64,000 bases of DNA from Eucommia ulmoides. Taxonomy: Eukaryota; Streptophyta; Magnoliopsida; Garryales; Eucommiaceae. Below the pieces are notes generated by a model. The model saw only the letters and a program-made list of their open reading frames with translations, was not told the origin of the DNA and did no database searches. The translations under genes and the position numbers were made by a program. The stretch is taken from assembly GCA_016647705.1 (NCBI GenBank), contig CM028336.1, positions 16,125,880 through 16,189,879 of the forward strand, read 5' to 3'. Of this stretch, positions 50,401 through 59,370 are shown piece by piece (positions within the stretch are counted from its first letter, which is position 1; each line of letters begins with the position of its first letter).

Positions 50401-51496
50401 TCAACTAATGGTGTGGATCGAATCTCACCTCCCGAATCTGATCTAGGGAGTTTAAATTTGTTTGGAAAAAGTGGTAAAAATCATGGTAGAAAAATGAGAG
50501 AATATGTATGAAGATCGGATTTGTAGCGGAGTACACAGGGCCACGTCAATCGAGAAAATTCGTCAATAAACATCACATAATATTTGGCACCACTCAAGGA
50601 GGGAGTAGGGAGTTCCAAATGAACTAACTCAAATATAGCAGTAGAAGTGTGGTCACTTAAGAGAACTAATAGAACCCAACGAACCATTAGAAACTGAAGT
50701 GTTGAGATGAGGAAAAGAGGGATGACCAAATATATGGCTTCAAAAGCAAAGGGTATCACTTGCAGTAGCAGTAGTATGAGATGAAGTGGATGCATGGAGT
50801 GACTAAATGTAGTAGAGACATGCAACTCTATGCCCTTTCCAAATTTTCTCTAGGCTGCCGTGCCAACCCGTTCTAGAATCTCGTATGGCCCAATATATCT
50901 CGAACTTGGCTTTTCCTTCTTCTCAAATCTCATTATGCCCTTCCACGGGGATATGCGCAAAAACACATAATCACCCACTTCAAATTCCAACTCTTGCCTA
51001 CGATTGTCAGCATAACTCTTTTGCCGAGTTTGAGCAGTCTTCAGTTTTCCTTGAATCACTTTCACCTTGTCTGCCGTCATCTAGGCATAATGTAGGGAGT
51101 TCCAAATGAACTAACTCAAATATAGCAGTAGAAGTATGGTCACTTAAGAGAACTAGTAGATCAAAACGAACCATTAGAAACTGAAGTGTTGAGATGAGGA
51201 AAAGAGGGATGACTAAATATATGGCTTCAAAAGCAAAGGGTAGCACTTGTAGTAGTAGTAGTATGAGATGAAGTGGATGCATGGAGTGACTCAATGTAGT
51301 AGAGATTTCCAACTCTACGCCCTTTCCAAATGTTCTCTAGGTCTGATAGTGTTGCACAAGACAAGCTGATTTTTTGTTCTCTATCTCTCTCCTGCAATCC
51401 CTCCACCCAACTATTTTTCCACTTTCCTACTAACACCACAAACTTCATGTCCACTTAACTAACCAACTCGCTCTATACAACACACACACACACACA

Positions 51497-51533
<37 letters not shown>

Positions 51534-54049
51534 CTGCAACGAACGCGTATCTCTCCGCAACACACGCGCCTCTCTCTCTGCTAAACACAAACGTATAATA
51601 TATGGGTCCCTCCCCCCCCCAACAACAACACACACACACAGAGAACGAAAAAAAAAAAAGGATTGCTGCAATAGCATGTGTGGGTTGTGTTTGACTTGGC
51701 CATCAATGACCTGGAAGTGCTCAACAAATTTCATCTTTTCCTTTTCAAACCCATATATGTGTGTGTATGGCAGAGAGAACGAGACCAATTGTGTGTTCCA
51801 GAGAGAGGGAGAGACATATAGATATATGTGTGTCTGTGTGTTCGTGTGTTGCGTGCCCGTGTGTGTGTGCATGTGTTGCAGAGCAAGTGAAAGAGAATAG
51901 TGGGGAGGGGTTGTGGAAGGAAAAGGGAGAAGAGAAGAAGAAAAATAAGAAAACAGTTCCAGTCGCCGGCACCGTTCATTGGCTACTAGTGAAGAAGTTG
52001 ATGGTGCTTGGGGTGTAAATGGATATGTCATTTTTTGTAATTTCATTCCGGGATAGAATTGTAATAAAAGTTCGATTGAAAATGGGTGTGCGGTTGAAAA
52101 AAGGGGTGTCAATTGCCGTTGATTTTATATTTTGTGAATCTTTTTAGGTCAAAGTAAGTTGTTTTGGGTTTTCGTGTGAATTCGAAGTTTATTTAACTTC
52201 AAGGAGTTGAGTTTCTTAATTTGTAAGACAATCTTTTTAAGATACGGTGCAATGTGCAATTTATAGGATATGCATTTGATCTTTCAATTAAAAATACTGA
52301 AGATGATTATGAAGTTCATGAAATGGCAGCTTTTGAAGCTTTTTTGTTTTTTCATTGCAACCTTCCTTAGGAAGCTATTATTAGGGCATTTTAGGTGAAA
52401 TTCCTTTGTCGATTCCTTCTTTCTTCTTCCACTCTTAATTTACTATATCTGTGTTACCATTCAGTCCACATTGGCCACCACTTTATTCTTTAAAACAAAT
52501 CATAACAGGTTCTGAATTACTGGTACTTAACTTTTGACCATTGCTTTAGCGCCAACACTACAATAGTATCTGTATTCATAGTGCATCCTTATCTTGAATC
52601 TTCCAACCAATTAAAATAAAAAGACAATCTGAAAGTAACCCCATCCCTCCAGTGAACTGTGTATCAATGCTTCTGTTTTATAATGTTAAGAGTTGAAATT
52701 TCTGACAATAGGAATGCAAAAGATATCGCAAATATCAATGTAGTCAGTTATGGTGACTTTGCCTCTGAAAATATATGTGGATGTCCTAGGTTTTCGCGAA
52801 TCTGTCCTCCATCTGGATGAGGGATAAGTGCTACAACCCCACATTTACTTGCATGTCTAATTGTCTATTTCCTTCAGTTTTCCATTTCTGGGTTTCTTCA
52901 GCAATTCACTATTGTTCTAAAAAGTCAAAAAGAGAGATGCTTGAATTGCTCTAAAGTGGATTAGTGATGCCTTATAGTGTTGGGTCAATGATCATCTTAA
53001 GCTTGATATTCTAGTTTGCACGTGGATTGTAAAATTTCTTATATCGTGTCATTCTCAATCCCCCCAAATGTAGAAACTTAAGGCATGGGTTGACCAATAT
53101 AGTTTTGTCACCTTGATCCTCAATTCTTTTTCGCCACTGCTTTCACTTTTCTTGCTACTATGATTTGCATTTGACTGCTGAAAATGTGTTCTAGTTTCCG
53201 GGTTTGTGAATCAGATTTACTTGAATGCTAGTAACTTTGAGGGTTTTTAACTCTAGACAATGGCCATACACAAGGACAACACCTTGTGCAACTGCTATCT
53301 GGAATCATACAATGGATAGATCCTCCTGATGCTGTTTCGAAAGCAATTGATCTTGGAAAAAGTGAAAGGTTGTACACTATTATTTGATTTTTTTAGAAAT
53401 TAAAAGTGTTGTTTGATACTGTAACTATTATTTTGGTTTTCTCAGTGAGATGCTTGATGGTTGCCGTGCACTGTTGTCCATGGCTGTTGTAACAACACCA
53501 TTTGTATTTGATCAACTCCTAAAATTAATAAGGTCAGTCACTTTAAGATAATTTTTGGTCAGTGTTTCTATTTCTGTTTAACTTGGAACAAAAATAGAAA
53601 AACAGAAAGAAGAAAATGTGTTTATTGTTTGTTCCTTGAAATTTGTTCTGAAAATCTGGTAACTGAGTAGAACCATTTTATTTTATTTTATTTATGTTTT
53701 TCTGATATTGTTCAAGTTTTCTTCGAATGGAAAGGAGAAAAAACAGAAACAGAAACAATGATCAAATGCCACCTAAATGTTGTATTTTACCGTCGTTAAT
53801 CGTCGATTATTATTTTAGTTGAACTGTATGCACTTTAGTTGTCTTGATTCCTGCCAACATAGAATTTGTATATGTGACTTTTAGGCATTGACTTTTCCCT
53901 TGACCTTTAGGCCTTTCGGCTCTCTTCATCTATTGTTCACATTGATGCGTGAAATTTTTAAAAACCTTATGGCTAATTGCACTGAAGAAGAAACCTGGAG
54001 CTGGGTGGCACGTGATATCTTACTAGACACATGGACTGCACTTCTTATG
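35362..54049 (+). CDS. XPO4: exportin-4, N-terminal 456 codons of a spliced gene
   Basis: Twelve exons with GT-AG borders join in phase without a stop. The product starts [20 protein letters not shown] and contains [20 protein letters not shown] with [107 protein letters not shown] and [12 protein letters not shown]. These are the conserved blocks of plant exportin-4, an importin-beta family receptor (HEAT repeats, Ran-GTP binding at the N-terminal side) that carries cargo such as eIF5A out of the nucleus in animals. Plant proteins are about 1,100 residues, so roughly 40% is present and the rest lies beyond base 64000. Introns of 4.4, 6.4 and more than 9.9 kb are swollen by transposons, but exons are clean, which suggests a working gene. 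Confidence 0.93.
37293..37380 (+). CDS. XPO4: XPO4 exon 2
   Basis: Encodes [20 protein letters not shown] then PYRTCQFIL and one base of Glu. Acceptor AGCAG before 37293, donor GTAAGT at 37381. Confidence 0.92.
38678..38786 (+). CDS. XPO4: XPO4 exon 3
   Basis: Two bases finish the Glu codon, then [35 protein letters not shown] and CG of Arg. Acceptor AG at 38676-38677, donor GTATTT. This is the most conserved early block of exportin-4. Confidence 0.93.
39466..39564 (+). CDS. XPO4: XPO4 exon 4
   Basis: Finishes Arg, then [32 protein letters not shown] and TG of Trp. Acceptor TCGCAG, donor GTAAGT. Confidence 0.93.
41118..41160 (+). CDS. XPO4: XPO4 exon 5
   Basis: Finishes Trp, then [14 protein letters not shown]. 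Acceptor TGTGCAG, donor GTCAAC (weak). Only 43 bp; kept because both phases and the family sequence WLxFxxAEKE agree. Confidence 0.88.
41690..43260 (+). mobile_element. 5'- and 3'-truncated L1-type LINE in XPO4 intron 5
   Basis: In order: endonuclease end ([15 protein letters not shown] at about 41840; [41 protein letters not shown] at about 42060-42110), the linker ([25 protein letters not shown]) and the RT start ([36 protein letters not shown]) up to about 43240. Stops and frameshifts occur throughout. The catalytic FADD part of RT and the poly-A end are absent. Same strand as XPO4. Confidence 0.85.
43379..43915. repeat. cluster of palindromic TGTTGAATTYAACA words
   Basis: About eight copies of a near-perfect 16-bp palindrome, GTGTTGAATTTAACAC or close variants, at 43379, 43434, 43455, 43514, 43543, 43773, 43850 and 43897. 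Spacing is irregular, and the sequence between copies is not repeated, so this is not an ordinary tandem array. Confidence 0.75.
44480..44705. repeat. degenerate short tandem repeat, AAATTAGTGGAATT type
   Basis: At least ten copies of 'tagtggaatt' or 'ttggtggaa' spaced about 15-25 bp apart. Confidence 0.7.
45020..45205. repeat. short repeats of TAGTTTAGGATATTAAGGGC
   Basis: Four copies near 45022, 45130, 45155 and 45182, the last three in close succession. Confidence 0.7.
45579..45650 (+). CDS. XPO4: XPO4 exon 6
   Basis: Phase-0, 24 codons: [20 protein letters not shown] then LESL. Acceptor TACTTCAG, donor GTATGG. Confidence 0.92.
45748..45843 (+). CDS. XPO4: XPO4 exon 7
   Basis: 32 codons, [20 protein letters not shown] then [12 protein letters not shown]. 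Acceptor TGTTCAG, donor GTCTTC. Confidence 0.93.
45992..46237 (+). CDS. XPO4: XPO4 exon 8
   Basis: 82 codons from [19 protein letters not shown] to GRSECTIVQ. It contains the [11 protein letters not shown] block. Acceptor TTCACAG, donor GTGATA. Confidence 0.93.
46650..46833 (+). CDS. XPO4: XPO4 exon 9
   Basis: Starts [20 protein letters not shown] and ends TGTIFPD plus one base. Acceptor CATGTAG, donor GTATAG. The 6.4-kb intron that follows contains the antisense copia and TRIM. Confidence 0.93.
46834..47710. other. first part of XPO4 intron 9
   Basis: No exon recognised. From about 47190 to 47650 a moderately GC-rich stretch has open frames on both strands. A + strand reading shows [19 protein letters not shown] and [19 protein letters not shown], but I cannot assign it to a family. 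It may be downstream copia sequence or a captured fragment. Confidence 0.35.
47736..48061 (-). pseudogene. copia RNase H fragment
   Basis: [20 protein letters not shown] and [12 protein letters not shown] correspond to YCDADWAG...RSTTGF and SRSSAEAEYR. The SSA of the motif is changed to SLA, and the flanks are frameshifted. Confidence 0.8.
48619..48969 (-). pseudogene. copia reverse transcriptase N-terminal part
   Basis: [20 protein letters not shown], then [20 protein letters not shown] and [20 protein letters not shown], the first RT blocks of copia. A small 'AKGN' duplication interrupts the usual VAKGYTQEYG. The catalytic YVDD block is not visible before the RNase H. Confidence 0.82.
49691..49807 (-). 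repeat. TRIM 3' LTR (minus orientation)
   Basis: Starts 'tgtagaaatttttaatggg' and ends 'gtgggattcaaca' on +. It differs from the right copy at only a few positions. Confidence 0.9.
49792..49965. repeat. tandem repeat of about 80-90 bp inside the TRIM
   Basis: Two units start with 'atgtgggattcaaca' (49793, 49876) and share 'ttacgcg/tcacgcg-agggtg', 'gacaaaccactgcga' and 'ggatatcggg'. A third partial 'atgtgggatttaacacgccc' follows at about 49959. The first unit overlaps the LTR edge. Confidence 0.8.
50010..50126 (-). repeat. TRIM 5' LTR (minus orientation)
   Basis: Begins on + right after the primer site complement (…ctgatacca). Contains a 'ggctttatataca' stretch whose minus complement (TGTATATAAAGCC) gives a TATA-like element. 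Confidence 0.9.
50128..50330 (-). pseudogene. copia integrase end fragment
   Basis: [17 protein letters not shown] and [12 protein letters not shown] match the integrase block (HIVETARTLL...TATYLINRTPT) after the catalytic Glu. The conserved NGxxERK lies in the lost part near 50340. Confidence 0.7.
50480..50853 (-). pseudogene. copia integrase start fragment
   Basis: Frame pieces include [35 protein letters not shown] and [11 protein letters not shown], equivalent to RLGHPS..., FDLVHSDxWGPSPTPS...KYYVxFIDDFSRYTW. The usual HSD is altered to HLE, removing the first catalytic Asp. Confidence 0.78.
50605..50853. repeat. 249-bp direct repeat, copy A
   Basis: Begins 'gtagggagttccaaatgaac' and ends 'tttctctag'. 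It matches 51092-51340 over exactly the same length with roughly 16 differences by eye. The two copies bracket a gypsy fragment. Confidence 0.85.
50854..51091 (-). pseudogene. Ty3/gypsy integrase C-terminal fragment inside copia
   Basis: On minus: [45 protein letters not shown]-like [29 protein letters not shown]. This is the end of a gypsy integrase, unrelated to copia. Only these 238 bp are present, without LTRs. It is cut exactly at the borders of the two 249-bp copies. Confidence 0.88.
51092..51340. repeat. 249-bp direct repeat, copy B
   Basis: Second copy of the copia integrase start (see 50605-50853). Ends 'gttctctag' and continues into upstream copia sequence on the right. Confidence 0.85.
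51478..51900. repeat. cluster of simple repeats
   Basis: (CA)n, (CT)n and (TA)n runs at 51480-51532, further CT/CA runs at 51545-51640, and GT-rich runs at 51755-51890. They create long false open frames on the minus strand (up to 217 codons) with low-complexity protein. Confidence 0.85.
51901..53256. other. last part of XPO4 intron 9
   Basis: No exon or transposon coding recognised before the acceptor at 53255-53256. Confidence 0.45.
53257..53368 (+). CDS. XPO4: XPO4 exon 10
   Basis: Completes Asp, then [36 protein letters not shown] and AG of Ser. Acceptor CTCTAG, donor GTTGTA. Confidence 0.92.
53446..53532 (+). CDS. XPO4: XPO4 exon 11
   Basis: Completes Ser, then [28 protein letters not shown] and AG of Arg. 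Acceptor TCTCAG, donor GTCAGT. Confidence 0.93.
53911..54049 (+). CDS. XPO4: XPO4 exon 12 (last visible)
   Basis: Completes Arg, then [46 protein letters not shown]. Donor GTATGT at 54050. No following exon is recognised up to base 64000, so this intron exceeds 9.9 kb. Confidence 0.93.
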
Positions 54050-54979
54050 GTATGTAACTTAGTTCCTTGAAATACACACTTCCTATCTTGTTTATTCATT
54101 CGTGCTTTGTAATAGAAGTTGAGGTACACGTGATGCGTTATCAATACTTTAGCAGTGTAATTAAATAGTTAGAACATGTTTCAGTGAATAATTTTTTGAA
54201 AGAAGGTATAGGTGTACCATATTTATTTCAAACTCAGACTCTGAATGGAAAATCAAACATGAAACGATCTTTAAGAATGATATAAGAATTTGAATTTTAC
54301 TCTCTTACGGAAAAGGTTAATGTGGATCATAGTTTGAGCTCCATTTCAAACACAAATCAACACATTAGAGTAGACCATACTTAGTCAATCATCATTTATT
54401 TCCTGTTGCATATGATTTATTTCATTCTAAGACAAAAATAGGAGGGCCAAAGAATGGCTTATCTCTTGCACTCGCTTTCTCTTGTCAAAACATCTTCGCT
54501 CTCCGGCTGCCTCATTTTTTCCTTTCACAATCAAGTGATAAACAAATGTTAAAATCTGGAGGCACGAGAAACATTGAATGAAGGCAGCAAAATACCAATG
54601 GAAAGGAAGGGAGAAAAACAAAAATGAGGAGAATTGTAGTTTTATACTTACCTGAACTGATTAGAGATGGTAGCGCTAGATACGAATCTCGTAATTGTGA
54701 TTTGATAACCGCGTGAAGAGGTGGAGAATGTGAAAGAAGCTTAAGACTTCATACTCTATTTTTGTGGTAATCTGAAATTTCATATTTGTCTGTAAATAAT
54801 GTCTTAAGCCAGGGGTTGAAACCTGTGTACAAAATTATCTCTGGTAAATAGTGTTGGCCTATGCATAGATTGCTTTTCGGGCAAGGTGAATCCTGAGTTA
54901 TTTGGAATTGGATCGATTTGCTATGGGTTTTCACCCTACAAGCAACTTGACTCTTATGCTAATTGTTGGTCCAAGTCTA

Positions 54980-55010
<31 letters not shown>

Positions 55011-56046
55011 CGAAGTGCAAATAATATACTAGTTTTTACTTTCTTTTTATTTACTCTTTAAAACACACTTAAGCAATGTAATAGTCAAGAATAAGTGGTA
55101 AAGAGGTGCAGTGGAATATACAAGTAAACAATGAAGCACAAGCACACAAATAGAGATAGAGATAGAGACAGTATGGACACAATGATTTATAGTAGTTCAG
55201 CCAAGGTCCCAACTTGCCTACGTTTACTCCCCCGAGCTCCTTTGGAGATTTCTAATCCACTATTTCTCTGAGCTTCTTCCATGGTGAAGACCAAAGCGTT
55301 AGACCCAAAGGTAAATTATACTTATACATTTTTCACAGTCTCACAAGATAAATTACACTCATTCCTTGCTACACACACTCACAAGGTAAATTACATTTAT
55401 ACCTTGCAACAAGCACACTCAAGGTAAATTAGGCTTATGCCTTTTCACAATTCTCTCACTTAAACCCACATCTTGGTTTAAGCCACTGTTCACACCCTCA
55501 GAGGTTCAATTTTATCTTTTGTTAGTTTTAACGAGCTAACCCTCGGGGCTTCTATCAATCACCTATAAACCAATACACCCCATATTGAGTCACTAGGTGC
55601 TTATAGAATTGTGTGTACAATGGATATGATATGCAAGAACAAATACACAAATAATCACCACAAGATATAATCAATTAAGTCCACGTGATACAAAGAATCA
55701 AATAATCAATTAAGCTGAATATATAGCTAGTATGATTCTTTATAATACGAAGCTATGATTGTTTTCAGGATTGAATTTGTCTCTTAGAAAAATCAGTGAA
55801 AACATCCAATTAGTTTACCTCGTGTTGGAATGGTACGTGAGGGATTTAAGATATCGATGAGTAATCTCGCCGGTGGTGCGAGTTTCCCCCAAGATAGCAA
55901 CAATTTGATTTGAAGAGTACTCTTATAAAAACTCACTATAGTGTCTGTCTCAAATCCTGAGTTTTTAGTAAATGTAGTGTTTATGCAACACTATCTCTCA
56001 ATGTAGTGCGAAGAGTGTTTTAACACACAAGATTTGATAAGAAAAT
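54050..56046. other. start of XPO4 intron 12, with an unclassified repeat
   Basis: No exon. From about 55080 to 56046 the sequence has the look of a retroelement LTR or leader, with the words 'aggtaaattacactcat' and 'aggtaaattacatttatacc' repeated at 55310-55440, but no partner LTR is present. It is the target into which the gypsy element at 56047 was inserted. Confidence 0.45.
54981..55010. repeat. poly-G run, 30 bases
   Basis: An uninterrupted G homopolymer in otherwise AT-rich DNA. It could be real or an assembly or polishing artefact. Confidence 0.8.
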
Positions 56047-56247
56047 TGTTAGGCCACCGATCAGATTCACATACTCTAGGTGCAGGGGGTAGTTTGGGTA
56101 GATGCAATTATTAGTTGTTGTTAGTTATTAGACATCTTTTCTGTTAGGCGTTGTTTTATAGATTTTGTTAAGGAGAGAGAAGGTGTAGAATATAAGGAAT
56201 AGCTGAGGGAGAATGAAGGTATTAGAATATACATGTACTGAGCTTGC
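56047..56247 (+). repeat. 5' LTR of the gypsy element, left part
   Basis: Runs up to 'ctgagcttgc' and resumes at 57939 after the insertion. The left edge is inferred from the terminal inverted bases only, as no second LTR is available. Confidence 0.55.
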
Positions 56248-57938
56248 TGGTAGGGGCGTAGGAATACGCCGCTACTTACACTCGCAAGTATACGAGGTCT
56301 AAGTTTTAGTATAGTGTGATCGTTAAGATCGGGTTATCGTATCCACAGGGATTGGTGTCGTTACTATCGAATACCGCGTTTGTCGTGACCTAACTTTATC
56401 TAGGCGAAAAACAAATGTAATTAATTAATTAATACTAATATATCCTAAATTAACTACACTAATATGCTAATATGTTTTAGGGTGAAGAATTGCCTAGGGA
56501 TTAACGTGTTTACAAATACGTGTTCGATCTCGATTTACTCACGTTTACGGTGTTCGACCCATTTGACAATCTCGGTACGTAAACTCCACCGCTATCTCTC
56601 CCGTGTGTAAGACGGGGGAATACATGACTTCGAGTCAACGAAGAAGTCCCCCTCTACGTCTTAAAGACCCTAGGTCACGTGAGTCTCGCCCAGCGTCATT
56701 GATTGCACACAATCCAACTCCCGTCCGGCTCATTGGATCGTGCATTGTATTTACCCTATCGACAATTTTCGTTCTAAAACTCCCTCGCCACCTCTCCCTA
56801 ATGTAAGACAAGGGATATAACGCGATTTCGTGTCAACGAAGAAGTCTCCCTCAACGTTTTAAAGACCCTAGGTCACATGAGTCTTGCCCCAACGTCATCG
56901 ATTGTCCACGATTTAAACCCCGACCGGGTTATAGAATTGCGGCGTTTGTTTACCCAAATCCGAATCCGGGGTTTGTCAAAACCCCGTATTCTCCATTTAT
57001 CTAACTAAGTATGATAGACAAACAATACGATAAATACAATCAAACTACGAAGAACAATCACAAACGAAACACCGAAATCATCCAAACAACGTATTTATAA
57101 ATATAGTGTTAATCCCTACTACAATCCATATTTAACTCGTGGTCATAACCGTATAAACAATGAAATCGAGCTAAACATGCTCACAATATCCTAAGTTAAA
57201 GAAATGAGGAAAAACAATCGAAGAACTTAGCCTCGTCCGAAGATAAACCGCTAAGAATGCTCAACAATTGATTCGCCATCTTCTCTACTTCGGGATGTGA
57301 GCTCCACCTCTAAAACTCCTAAACCCTAGCCTAAATATGGCCTAAGGTGCCCAAATGGCCGGGGGGGGGTTAAGATAGGGGGAGAGGGGATGGTATTTAT
57401 AAGCAAAATATCTCAAAAAATATCCTAAAAATATCTAGACTGTGCAGAGGCTCTCCGCCTAGGCGAAGGGATCCTACGCCTAGGCGGAGGTAGGTCGGTT
57501 GGTGACCGCCGCGACGATGAAGACAGCGGTAGCTTAGGAAGAACAATCTGTTGAATTTCTGCCTAGGCGGTGGAATTCTCCGCCTAGGCGGTGGGCTGTC
57601 AGTAGCCTACTTTTGTTTTCTCTGCTGGATTTCCACCTAGGCGGTGGTCCATCAGTTACATTTGGCTTTCTCAGCTTCTTCACTGCCGCGGCGGTGGTCT
57701 GGATGCCGCGACGGTGGGCTTGTTTCACAATTTTGCCTTCGAGCTTGTTTTTCCATCGTTCTTCGATCGCTTTTGGTTCAATCTCATCGTTTTTGCTCCA
57801 GTTTCCTATCTTTTTGACCCACACACCTGATTTATACAAAAAGTATGAAAACTAATTAAAATATAATAAAATACTATATAAACATTCGAAAACTAACTTA
57901 ATTCGGTTTGGAAATACGTAGGTGGATCACACCTATCA
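56248..57938. mobile_element. probable solo LTR, 1.69 kb, inside the gypsy 5' LTR
   Basis: Begins TGGTAGGGG and ends CACCTATCA (inverted: TGATAGGTG), the TG...CA form. It is flanked by a perfect CTTGC duplication (56243-56247 and 57939-57943), the 5-bp size made by LTR-element integrases. There is no primer site or coding inside, so a solo LTR left by recombination between the LTRs of a once complete element is the simplest reading. It contains the CCTAGGCG array at 57455-57720 and two similar 'tctcc-cctaatgtaagacaaggg' type segments at 56590-56670 and 56790-56880. Confidence 0.8.
57455..57720. repeat. CCGCCTAGGCGG palindrome array
   Basis: Five copies of CCTAGGCG (57458, 57479, 57562, 57583, 57636), most within the wider palindrome CCGCCTAGGCGG. 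They are followed by GC-rich relatives, CCGCGGCGG (57686) and CCGCGACGG (57705), plus CCGCCGCGACG at about 57507. Each is typically followed by 'tgg' or 'agg'. Confidence 0.85.
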
Positions 57939-57943
57939 CTTGC

Positions 57944-58063
57944 TCATTGTGGAGAGACTCAAGCCTCTCGAAAGCTGGGAATTCAGTGTAATCGTTCATG
58001 TATTGAATACCAAACTCATTACCATTTTAATAAGTTACTTTAAGATTGTACTGATACCTATCA
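57944..58063 (+). repeat. 5' LTR of the gypsy element, right part
   Basis: Continues from the CTTGC duplication to the CA end just before the primer site. It includes the 'gagactcaagcctctcgaaa' area. Confidence 0.7.
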
Positions 58064-58065
58064 AT

Positions 58066-58077
58066 TGGTATCAGAGT
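58066..58077 (+). promoter_or_regulatory. gypsy primer-binding site
   Basis: TGGTATCAGAGT, two bases after the LTR end, complementary to initiator tRNA-Met. Confidence 0.88.
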
Positions 58078-58095
58078 AATTTGATACCTGGGTAG

Positions 58096-59205
58096 ATGGC
58101 AGCCAAGAACGTTGCTCAATGAATCGATGCAATGGAGGAGGTCGTCGGTACGGTGCAGAAGGAATTTCAACTGGAAATTGGCTTGTTGAAGGAAGGGATG
58201 CAAAATATGAACTTGAGGTTGGACCAACTCCTCCTTAAGCTCCATGAAGATTCAGCTCGCCATGCTTTGTCTTCTTCGTCTGGAAGAGTTACGAAGGCTT
58301 GGGTGCTCAGTTCGATGGTGGGAGGTTCGCATGCAGTTGAAGGTAATCCCATCGCTCCCAATTTGATTACCAATCTTCCTGATTCAATTACCGATCGTTT
58401 TGATTCACGCTCTGATTTCTGATTTCGGAAATTGGAGACGCCGATGTTCGACAGCACCAATCCCGATGGTTGGATCTTGAAGGCCGAATCGGTTGGATCT
58501 TGAAGGCCGAACGCTGTTTTTCTCTCCACCGTTTCACGAACGAAGAGAAGATGGAGGTTGCAGTCATCTGCTTTGAAGGCGATGCGTTGCTATGGTACCA
58601 GTGGGAGAACAAGCGTCAGACCATTGTGTTGTGGGAGGAATTGAAGGTTCTGTTGCTGAAACAATTTCGTTCAACACAGATGGGGTCGTTACACGAGCAG
58701 TGGCTGGTGTTGGAGCAGATCGGTGACGTTCGTGGGTATCGTCGGAGGTACATCGAATTGTCGGCGCCTTTGGATGATGTATTGCATGAATTGGCTTTGG
58801 GGCACTTCATAAATGGGCTGAAACCAGACATTTGGGCCGAACTAAGGGTCTTGGAGCCAACTAATTTGGGCCGGGCCATAGAGTTAGCCCAAAGAATTGA
58901 AGAAAAATTGATGGCCCAGCAGTCTGTCAAACCCAACTTATCAAAAAACGTTGCTGATCCATCACAATCCAGCCAATTTTTCAGGACTGGTAGTTTGGGT
59001 CGGCCCATTGCTCCAACAGGGTTTTTTTGATCGTCCTCGGTTGGTAACACTTCTGGAGCTAAGCCGTATGGTGATGTACGTAGGCTGTAGGCTGACGGAT
59101 TTAGAAATGCAAAAGAAAAGAAAAAAGGGTTTATGTTATCGGTGTGATGACAAATGGGCTCCGGGGCACCGTTGTAAGAAAAGGGAATTGAATGTTTTGT
59201 TGACA
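58096..59205 (+). pseudogene. gypsy gag
   Basis: The ATG at 58096 opens MAAKNVAQ, then a TGA at 58120, then IDAMEEVVGTVQKEF and a coiled start. The capsid-like part is open at 58470-59030 (LHRFTNEEKMEVAVICFEGD, ALLWYQWENKR, LALGHFINGLKPDIWAELR, RAIELAQRIEEKL). The zinc knuckle GLCYRCDDKWAPGHRCKKRE (about 59130-59190) is in another frame. At least three lesions prevent translation: the TGA, the 23-bp duplication and a later frameshift. Confidence 0.88.
58468..58513. repeat. 23-bp tandem duplication breaking gag
   Basis: Two adjacent units start 'ggttggatcttgaaggccga' at 58468 and 58491. 23 is not a multiple of three, so the duplication shifts the frame in DGWILKAE. Confidence 0.92.
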
Positions 59206-59370
59206 CATGATGAAGATGAAGGGAAGGTAGTGGAATCTGATATTCTGGATGATGTGGTACCGGAATTGGAGACAACGAAGATTAATCAGGTGGTTGTGGT
59301 CTCTCTCAATTTAGTGGTGGGCTTAACAACTCCGAAGACTGAAGTTGAAGGGATCGAATGGAGAACAAGA

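Larger units (their letters stand above)
47711..51460 (-). mobile_element. antisense, rearranged Ty1/copia element in XPO4 intron 9
   Basis: On minus, from high to low coordinates: a pre-integrase start near 51340-51260; integrase pieces (50853-50480, 50330-50130); linker; RT start (48969-48619); RNase H (48061-47711). The order is that of copia pol. It is interrupted by a gypsy fragment with a duplication (50605-51340) and a TRIM (49691-50126). No paired LTRs were recognised, and all domains are frameshifted. Confidence 0.8.

Noticed and set aside
51459-52112. 217-codon open frame on the minus strand
   Set aside because: It runs through CA, CT and TA simple repeats and gives low-complexity His/Thr/Ser protein. 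There is no domain or gene context.
58616-59275. 219-codon minus-strand frame
   Set aside because: It is the antisense shadow of gypsy gag, which is the recognised reading on the + strand.
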